Assembly (NCBI RefSeq): GCF_000213175.1
Contig: NW_009799100.1
Coordinates: 1,691,628-1,755,627 of the forward strand
Reading direction: 5' to 3'
Origin: Neurospora tetrasperma FGSC 2508
Lineage: Eukaryota; Ascomycota; Sordariomycetes; Sordariales; Sordariaceae
DNA: 64,000 nt
Numbering within the stretch: the stretch's first letter is position 1; the number at the start of each line of letters is the position of its first letter. The position numbers and the translations under genes were made by a program. Below the pieces are notes generated by a model. It did no database searches, was not told the DNA's origin, and was given only the letters and a program-made list of their open reading frames with translations. Positions 57,001 through 64,000 of this stretch are shown piece by piece.

Positions 57001-58312
57001 CGCACACGACTGGATAAAAAAGCAGAAGTGCCAAGTTCAACTTCAAGTTTCATGTACTACACTACACGTACAGATCTTTGCCGCGTTTACCTCCCTTCGG
57101 ATTTCATCCCGTCTTTTGTCGGTCCTGTTCCCTTGGCCGTCTTGTCCCGCTATTAGGCGACGGTATCCCGTGATTGATCCCCCCCGATATTCCGCTCCTA
57201 GACCCGTGTGAACAAATCGATCATCACGACTGGTTGGGCATTATGTAAATTTTTCGCTTTGGGGAAAGCATATCCGTAGGGATTTTGGAAAACGTCACCC
57301 GAAAGCGCCTTTCCCCGGATTTACAAAATCGACTATACTACTCTAGGATTCAGATCTGTCTGGAACATCGCCATGGTAACTTGTAGTGTAGTAACAATGA
57401 CACAAGTTTTGCGTGTTGAGAGGAGACGTGGCCGCGCGAAGGCTTGTCAAGGAGTCGAGATTGATCTTAGTACTCACTTGGCTGACGGGCTGGCTGGCGG
57501 GCTAAACTCTGACTGCTGGGGTGAGGTCTGGCGGAGGGTTTCGAAGCCCCCGGATTGTTGAGAAAAGCTCCACCCAACACGAGAATCCTTCAAAAACTCG
57601 AGATATCGGGTGCGCGTGGCCAAGAAAAAAAAAAGCAGGAAGGCTGGGAGTCAGAATGGAAAATATGGCACAACAACAGGATGATTTCAAAACCATGGGT
57701 TTTCTCTTGTTTTTTGGCAAGGTATGTTCAGCGAACATTATACCTAGAGTTCTTTAGAGTATAGGTAGCATCTATCGATATTCATGTGCCCATCGTCTCT
57801 ATTGGTCACCCGCACTAGACAATGATTTGTAAACATATTCCGGTCATTAGGTACCTAGGTTACCTGTCCCGTCCGTCCCAATTCCGTTCAGTCCAGTCCC
57901 CCAGTGCGTTGGATCGTACGTCCATCCATCATCCATCCCATCCTATCTTCGCGTCGTTCGTATAGTTGCCATGTCCCATGACTTTCCCATATAATACATG
58001 CATGCATAAAACGTTAAAAAAAAACAGGTGGTGCACGCATCCAAACCACCAAAACAAAAACCTGGAAAAGCACTACCAATGCAGCAGCGCACCGCGACCA
58101 CACCGCGGTCTCAACTCCGCGCTGGTTTGCTTTGTGCCAAATCCTGAAACTCCGAAAATAGAAATACTCAAAACATTTCCCCAGGCCGACAAGTCTGAGG
58201 GGGTATACAAAAAAGGACAATCGCGGGTGAAGACAGACGTCAATCACTGCGCAACTTTGATTAAATCATCCAAAAAAAAAAAAACAGGATCATGAGCGTG
58301 CGTTGGGCCGGA
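54030..58312. other. Gene-poor region between convergent genes, 4.3 kb
   Basis: Longest stretch without a supported gene. It contains an eroded repeat tail just after the peptidase, a 13-nt tandem repeat at 55949, several A-runs of 9-14 nt (near 56885, 57624, 58016, 58270) and many short frames with no domain. No tRNA or 5S gene was recognised by eye. Confidence 0.5.
55949..55984. repeat. Short tandem repeat, 13-nt unit
   Basis: Three copies: TCGGCACCATGAG, TCGGCACCATTAG, then the partial TCGGCACCAG. Non-coding context. Confidence 0.8.
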
Positions 58313-59784
58313 TTAAGCCAAGGGAGCACAGCTATAAGGCTTCGAAACCTTGCCATGGTCGTAACGGTCCATCTAAGAAGCAAGTTAGCATTTGTGTGCA
58401 AGGAGTAAACAGAAAAGCGGGCCAAACTTACAATGTCCTGAATAGCGGCGTAGGTACCAATACCAAGAATGCCCATGCCGATGACGAAGCAGACCACATT
58501 GAGGGCATCCAAGAAGTACTTCTTGCTCTGGCTCTTGGCATCGTTCCTGGTGATCTTGAAATACATCAAGGCAGGGAAATAGAAGCTGAAACCGGAAATG
58601 AAGAGAGCCGAGCAGATGGCCAACAGATCGGAGAAGAAAGGGATGGCCTCAGCAATGACCCAGGCAATGAGGGTAATGCCAAAATCAAAACCAAGCCAGA
58701 CCATCCAACCCGCCGGGGTGTTGACATAGCGAATGACGTTGTTGGGCCAGATACGCTCAATCAGATACCTGCTGACGACAACAGTGTTGATACTGCCAGA
58801 GATGAAGATGACGGGGAGGGCAATGCCGAAAGCAACCTTGGCGAGAAGAGGGCCAGCAGAGAGCAAGGCAGGAGACTGGACCTCGGGGCCGACGAAAGCG
58901 TAAACGACGCCACCAGTAACGGTGTAGATGAAGATTTCAATCAAGCCGAGAGCAACGATGGACTTCTTGTAGTCGGAGGGGGTGTGCATCTCATCCATAA
59001 AGCTGAACTGGCACATGGCGAAGCTGTAGGCGAAAACAATGTTGCTGACAGCAATGAAGCCCTCAGCAAGGCTGAGGTCCTCCTTGGGCCAGCAAGACCA
59101 GGGAACAGCAGCGAGGCCACCCTCCTGGTGGCTCGAGCGAATGCCAGTAGCAATCATGGTGATGAGGATGGCGGCGCAGATGGAGACGAAATCGATGTAT
59201 CCAAGGATGGCAACCTCGGCGAAACTGGGAGGAATGGCAAGGAGGAAGAGAATGATGGCGGAGACAATGCCGAAGACGAGAGAGCAGGTACCGTTGCCGT
59301 TATCCGTGATGGTGCCCCACATGATGGTGCCGGTGAGGACGTGGGAGCCGACGATGAAGATCAGCTGCAGAACAAACATGAAGCTGATGATTTCATATCC
59401 CCATCTTCCAAACATGACACGACCAACGTCGGCATAGTGGGCGATTTCAGGGTGCTTGAGCTTGGTTTGTCCGATAACGTGAGCCGTGTAGATGCAGATG
59501 AGTCCCATGCCGACAGAGAGAATAACACCAGGCACCATACCAAGGGTAGCGAAGGCGCCGGGTAGCGAGAGAGAGCCGAGGGCAATAGCCTCGACGATGA
59601 GGACGACCGTCAGACGTTTCCAGCCGAGACGGTGGAACTTGGCATGGCCCTCCTGGGCCTCAGGCTCCTTGTCCATGATGCCGCCGCCCAAGCCGCGGAC
59701 CTCGCCAACATGCTCATCGTTCGACTCTGGGTACGGCATGATGGCGTTTGGGTCATTCTTTTTTGTCTCGTATTGTGAGTCCAT
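58313..59784 (-). CDS. mtr: Neutral amino-acid permease MTR (N system)
   Basis: Exons 59784-58432 and 58372-58313 (intron 59 nt, GTAAGT donor, TTCTTAG acceptor) encode 470 residues, the length of N. crassa MTR. The start MDSQYETKKNDPNAIMPYP, the segment MFGRWGYEIISFMFVLQLIF and the second-exon end HGKVSKPYSCAPLA are recognisable as MTR. About eleven hydrophobic helices follow a hydrophilic N-terminus of 50 residues, as in the amino acid/auxin permease family. MTR imports neutral aliphatic and aromatic amino acids across the plasma membrane; loss gives resistance to 4-methyltryptophan and p-fluorophenylalanine. The short last exon supplies the cytoplasmic C-terminus. An unspliced read would add a different tail. 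Confidence 0.97.
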
Positions 59785-62700
59785 GTTGGGTGGTAAGGAG
59801 GCCTTGTTGAAGGCCTTTGTCGACAGTGGCTTGATTTTCGCTTCTCAAGCTGTTTGGATGGCTAAAGAGGGAGGGAAAGAGAAAATGCTGTCTGGGAACC
59901 CAGGCAGAATAAATATGGATGGGGGTGCGGACAACAAGCGAAAAGACCAACAGACGATCCAAGGTCTGAGAGACAGGATGAACTGCGGGGGACCGGGGCA
60001 GATTAAGTACTGAAGAAGAGGGATGGAGAAGGTGGGTGACGGATGAGACAGGTACTTGCGAGGTACGTGAGAGGGAAGAGCGACATATAAGCACGCCGCG
60101 TTGGGATGCGCTTGGGGCGAGGCGGATCTCGTGCAGACGACGCACTAGCAGTTGCAACCTGGAAGTCGACGAGTCAGGGACAATCCGATGGAGCCTCTCC
60201 ATTTGGCCTACTAATTGGAATGCGTACACGTAGTGTACACTACACAATCTGGTCGCCGCCGCACTCCGGAATTGCCGAAAAGGATCATCCTCGAATACCT
60301 TTCTCCAAACGACCAGCGATCTCGGCGAATGAAAAGACAGCAAAAACCAGGTACACCTTGCACTTGCTGTCTTGCCTTGCCCTTGCCCTGAAGCTGTCCA
60401 CTTCCTCGCTGCTCTTGCCAGAACTGCTCCTGCTGCTCTGAGACTGCACTGGCAGACTGGTGATTGCTTCTCTTTTCTGACCGTTGCCGGACGCTTCTGC
60501 TACCTCATTATCTAGCGGATGATTCGAACTGGCAGCCAGCATTGCTCTGCCAGCTTCACGGACATACATCATATGTACAGACTGCAGTGCGTTGGAAAAC
60601 TACCTCTAAGCTTGATAAAGCATGCCCTTCGGACCTCACCATAGCACAGACAACAAGGCCAAACCAACTCAAGCCCTGACTTGCGACCGATACATAATGC
60701 GTACGATATGCGTACAATAGCTGACCACGTGCTGACCTCTGCAGGCCGGTGGTTCTAGACAGGGCTTGTGATGATGCTGGTGGTGAAGTTGTGTTCTGGT
60801 CGCCTGGGCAAAGGCGAACCCAGGATACCAGATCCAGCTGCTCGGTCACTCGAAGAGGCAGGTGGGCGCGTGGGATGCTCGAAGAAGCTGGCCGGCTTGA
60901 GGCTTCCCGGACAATAACCATTCTATTAGTCATGACGGTGGACCTCTTGGGGAAGTCTGACAGGGAGGTGGTGAGAAATCGAATGGGAGGTGAGAGCAAG
61001 CGGAACCAGCACCCACTCGTCAGCAGTGGATGCAACAGTCGAAACCCGCGATGGTGGCAAAGACAGCAAAGCCCGACCGGGATTTCAACTGGAGACCCGG
61101 AGAGAAGCCCACTTGGTGCGCGAGGTGGATGAAGCGAGTGGGACGTGAAAGCCCAACAGACAACCTTAAAGTAGCGCCGGCATTGCTCCAGCTCCACGAC
61201 TTTTTTTTTTCTCCCATGTCCGCGCTACATATCCCGAGAAGGCGATTGGAGAATGGCTGTTTTGCCTGTTGCGCGTGGACCATGTCCGGCCGATGTACCT
61301 TCTGAGTACACCATTTTCACCACCCGAGAACCATCGCATTGCGTGGTGGCAGGGAGGGCGACGAGGGTCCGCGGCGGAGCGGTGGACTCTTTTCTCGGAG
61401 GGGCAGATAGCGCTGCAGGGACCATTAGTAAAAGCTGCACATAATTCCATGCCGTCAGCTACTTTGTTATCGTTGCAAGTGGAAGCTCCCGTCCAACACG
61501 ATCTTTGATGGTGCGGGCTTTCCCTGGCTGTGCCTGGCGGCGTTTCTCTGAGCAATGAACACAGTTAGGTTTGGTTTTAGAATTGTTCCAAATGTTCGAC
61601 GAGTGGGTGTCTGCACGAGATTTTAGGGTTTGGGGCACGCTAGAGGAGCTTTATGACGACATGAATTGTGGGGACTGTGTCGGGGTCAAGGGCCAGCCAG
61701 CTGTCTTTCACCACCAAACCTCGACGACGTTCTGACTGGTGTGTCCTGTGAGTGGTTGACCTAGATGTTGAATTTTGGGAACACTGTGCTCGCCTTCAAG
61801 AGACTGGAATGAATGACGGAGTATGAAGTACTCTGTACATGTACACCATTGATATGTTCTTCTGATGAAACTGGATTGCCTTCGCTAATGACCCGAGCCA
61901 GTGTGCAGATCTGGGGCAAGCAACACACGCCCGAGTCCCAGAGCGTCGCCGGCGGTGCATCTCGTTCCTGGGATCAGACGCAGCACAGCTTCATCCTTGT
62001 CCAATTCACCAATCTTCAAGATTGGGTCGTTCTCGAAGACGACAAAACCTTGAGGCACCGTAATATCAACATGTAGCGACCCGTCTGCGGCCTGTCGTTC
62101 CAGGCTTAGTGGGACCATATAGAATGCAATACAAAAGATGGTACTGTCCGTTGGATGACGACGGGAGGCGATGAGGCATGCAACTTGATTTCGGGAACTT
62201 TGGATGTGTTGCACTTGGGGATAGTATCATGATGCACACGTGCCTAGATGAGAGGACGTTATCCGTCATTCGTGCCCAGGAATGCGGCTGATTCCAGATC
62301 GTGGGGGATAGCGGTTTGTCTACCAGATTGGCTACCGTGCAACCCAGCTACTGTACGTGCGTACTTCTAGAATGCGACACGCGTTTGAATGGTGCATCTG
62401 GGCTGACGCATCAAGGATTCCATTTCAGGAAGCCAAGCTACTACTGCACGAACCAACAAATCCTCCGATATCTTTATGTTCCAGAGGTCTGTAGTTGCGT
62501 CCAGTCTTCCCTTTCTTGATGACTCCTTCTGCTTTTCCGGTTCTAGATCCATACAGGTCGACCCAAGTGATGCCTGTTCCATGGTGTCGTGGATCTGGGG
62601 TACTGGGGCTAGAGAATGGACGTCTGTCACGTGTGCATTCTCTCCAAGGTCCAAGTTGAACCCCAGACCATCCAATACATCAGTTGAGACCGGTACCTAG

Positions 62701-63142
62701 CATAGACATTACACCATCGCAAAGCTAGGGAACCATCTGTTGGAGAGATTCGAGGGGCACGAACAAAGTTTGTGGGGGGAACTAGGTTGGACGAACCGGT
62801 CAATGCGTTATTCCAATAGCACCGTCGGCACAATAGCCTCTGCGAGTTCGGCATCCACCGCGGCTTGTACCTGCAAGATAACCCGACAATGAACAAACTA
62901 ACTATCTGGATCTCACAGACGACTGCAATAGTATGGCCTAGACTAATGTAGAAACGTTTGGCCATCAACGCACTTGGATGCTCAGCAGTCCTGGAAACCA
63001 CTAAGATAACGGCTGCCGTGCCAAGAGAGTCATGGATCGGATCTTTGTAAGCAAGGGCCCGCTCCGCTCCGCTCGCTAGTCCGCCGAACGATAATCTCAT
63101 GTGGGGAGAATCGGACGAAAGAAGCCCGCCACGACCCCGAGC
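59785..63142. other. mtr upstream region, 3.4 kb
   Basis: The first 500 nt are the mtr promoter and leader, pyrimidine-rich on the minus strand. Farther right only short frames are seen, including a possibly decayed reading region at 61885-63100 listed separately. Confidence 0.45.
61885..63100 (-). other. Possible decayed gene or uncalled exons
   Basis: Minus-strand pieces with protein-like composition lie in different frames: one from 63100 (MRLSFGGLASGAERALAYKD), an internal piece VQAAVDAELAEAIVPTVLLE after a good acceptor (TTATCTTGCAG), one at 62675-62367 and one at 62100-61885 (DGSLHVDITVPQGFVVFEND). I could not join them with convincing introns, several stops intervene and no family is recognised. 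A degraded gene is one reading; chance frames are another. Confidence 0.15.
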
Positions 63143-63201
63143 CGGGCTATAGACAGACTACCCCCCTTCCCTATATCTAAACTACTTAACCGCTTAGGGC
63201 A
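63143..63201 (+). repeat. Left terminal inverted repeat
   Basis: Pairs with 63577-63635. Differences fall in the C-rich tract (two) and at CTAAACT versus CTAGACT (one). Confidence 0.85.
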
Positions 63202-63576
63202 AGGCTTCTCAGCTTTTCTCCGCCGTACAAGAAAAAGGTTTTGCAACAGCAGGCCAAAGAAGTGCAGAATCCTCAATCTTTGGGTAGGAAGATGCATGCC
63301 AAAACACTGCACCGAGACTATAATCTACATTGAAGTTTTCGCTCAATTGAAGTTTGAGTCTGACTAAACTCATCTTCCTTCTTCCATTTTTTTTTTTTTT
63401 TCGACGGAGTGCATTTGGTGAAAGTGCATTGCCCTGACAGGAATGAAAAGAAGAGGTGACCAACTATTTCTTGGAGGAATTTGCGAAAATGACTGATCAT
63501 GAGCTAACAGACTTTTACCTTATTTTCGCGGTGGGATGTTAGCCATTGAAAAGATTAGTCAAATTCCTCAGAACCA

Positions 63577-63635
63577 TGCCCTAAGCGGTTAAGTAGTCTA
63601 GATATAGGGGATGGGGGTAGTCTGTCTATAGCCCG
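63577..63635 (-). repeat. Right terminal inverted repeat
   Basis: Reverse complement of the left arm with three mismatches. Confidence 0.85.
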
Positions 63636-64000
63636 CCTCCACGACCCCCACTGCTTTGCTAGCTTTGACCGGTACCGGAGATGGTGGATCTTTTCTCAAG
63701 TTTGCAAGCGAAGCCGAGCGGGTGGACGAGAGGTACACACTACACTACACACACTAGTGGACTTGGCTGGGTTGTTCTCAATGGCTTCTTTCCGGCTTCT
63801 TTTGCTGTGCCTTTGTGGCCCGTTCTGAAATGGTCTGGACTTTGAGTCTTGATGGGTGTTGATAAGACCAGCCGAATCTCGACCTACGATGTTAGTGATG
63901 TGTATGTGATTATATGGATCGCTGGCTCCTGTTGTTACACGATCGCAAACTATGGTCATCGGCTTTGGTTTTGGTTTTGGGGGGGGGGGGGGGGGGGGGG
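63636..64000. other. Right end of window, no gene seen
   Basis: Non-coding in appearance. Includes an ACAC-rich stretch near 63735 and ends in TTTTGG repeats and a G-run. Confidence 0.5.
63979..64000 (+). repeat. Poly-G run, 22 nt, at the window end
   Basis: Preceded by GGTTTTGGTTTTGG. Either a real G-tract with quadruplex potential or an assembly-edge artefact. Confidence 0.8.

Larger units (their letters stand above)
63143..63635. mobile_element. MITE-like element with 59-bp terminal inverted repeats
   Basis: Two 59-nt arms (63143-63201 and 63577-63635) are inverted copies with three mismatches. They enclose about 375 nt with no transposase frame, giving a 493-nt non-autonomous element. 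Outer ends read CGGGCTATAGACAGACTACC; inner ends read CTTAACCGCTTAGGGCA. The flanks share a related sequence, GCCCGCC then ACGACCCC, on both sides (63124-63138; 63631-63648 with three extra nt). This may be a modified target duplication. The transposon family is not recognised. Confidence 0.7.

Noticed and set aside
58303-59565. Plus-strand frame of 420 codons opposite mtr
   Set aside because: Antisense shadow of a codon-biased gene. The minus strand encodes recognisable MTR.
1-64000. CRISPR arrays, insertion sequences, operons and ribosome-binding sites
   Set aside because: None expected or seen in this fungal nuclear DNA. No regular short direct repeats with spacers were found apart from the coding 57-bp repeats.
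1-64000. Dispersed 5S rRNA gene
   Set aside because: Neurospora 5S genes are scattered, so I looked for the 5S start and internal control region on both strands and did not recognise one.

Overview
The window is filamentous ascomycete nuclear DNA, almost certainly from the Neurospora/Sordaria group. Genes are split by short GT-AG introns (mostly 60-120 nt) with CTRAC-like branch sites, intergenic regions are long, and families restricted to Pezizomycotina occur (HET domain, Zn2Cys6 factor with a fungal C-terminal domain). Two predicted proteins, a 231-residue Rieske iron-sulfur protein and a 470-residue amino-acid permease, match in length and in recognisable sequence the Neurospora crassa proteins FES-1 and MTR as I know them. 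A DDB1 homologue (DIM-8 in N. crassa) directly upstream of fes-1 fits the N. crassa gene order as I remember it. Species cannot be fixed by eye.

Layout. 1-1406: 3' part of a vacuolar TRP-type (Yvc1-like) calcium channel. 4.2-5.8 kb: secreted, Ser/Thr-rich single-pass membrane protein. 6.9-7.7 kb: DJ-1/HSP31-like protein. 8.2-12.1 kb (minus): large glutamine-rich nuclear protein. 14.9-18.5 kb: DDB1. 19.2-20.5 kb: Rieske protein of complex III. 23.0-24.9 kb: secreted protein with two compositionally different blocks of 19-residue repeats. 25.6-28.0 kb (minus): HET-domain protein. 28.8-30.4 kb (minus): R3H-domain protein. 31.2-32.3 kb (minus): PQ-loop membrane protein, divergent from a WD-repeat protein (33.2-34.8 kb). 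35.0-38.2 kb (minus): large protein whose C-terminal part looks like the XPF-like/HhH region of the meiotic protein Zip2/SHOC1, divergent from an unusual ammonium transporter (39.4-41.1 kb). 41.2-43.4 kb (minus): Zn2Cys6 transcription factor. 45.2 kb: intron-containing tRNA-Leu(CAG). 45.8-46.4 kb (minus): CoA-binding-domain protein, divergent from a SAM methyltransferase (47.4-48.4 kb). 49.6-50.2 kb: Cdc4-type myosin light chain. 51.6-54.0 kb: M3 metallopeptidase. 58.3-59.8 kb (minus): mtr. 63.1-63.6 kb: element with 59-bp terminal inverted repeats. The window ends in a run of 22 G.

There is no operon or gene cluster in the bacterial sense. Most genes are independent housekeeping or regulatory loci: respiration (fes-1), ubiquitin ligase/chromatin (DDB1), cytokinesis (Cdc4 light chain), nitrogen and amino-acid uptake (ammonium transporter, MTR), peptide turnover (M3 peptidase) and self/non-self recognition (HET). 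The least described items are the 19-residue repeat protein, the Zip2/SHOC1-like candidate, the eroded tail of the M3 peptidase and the inverted-repeat element. Exon borders were placed by hand from splice signals, reading-frame continuity and family conservation; no alignment or search was run.
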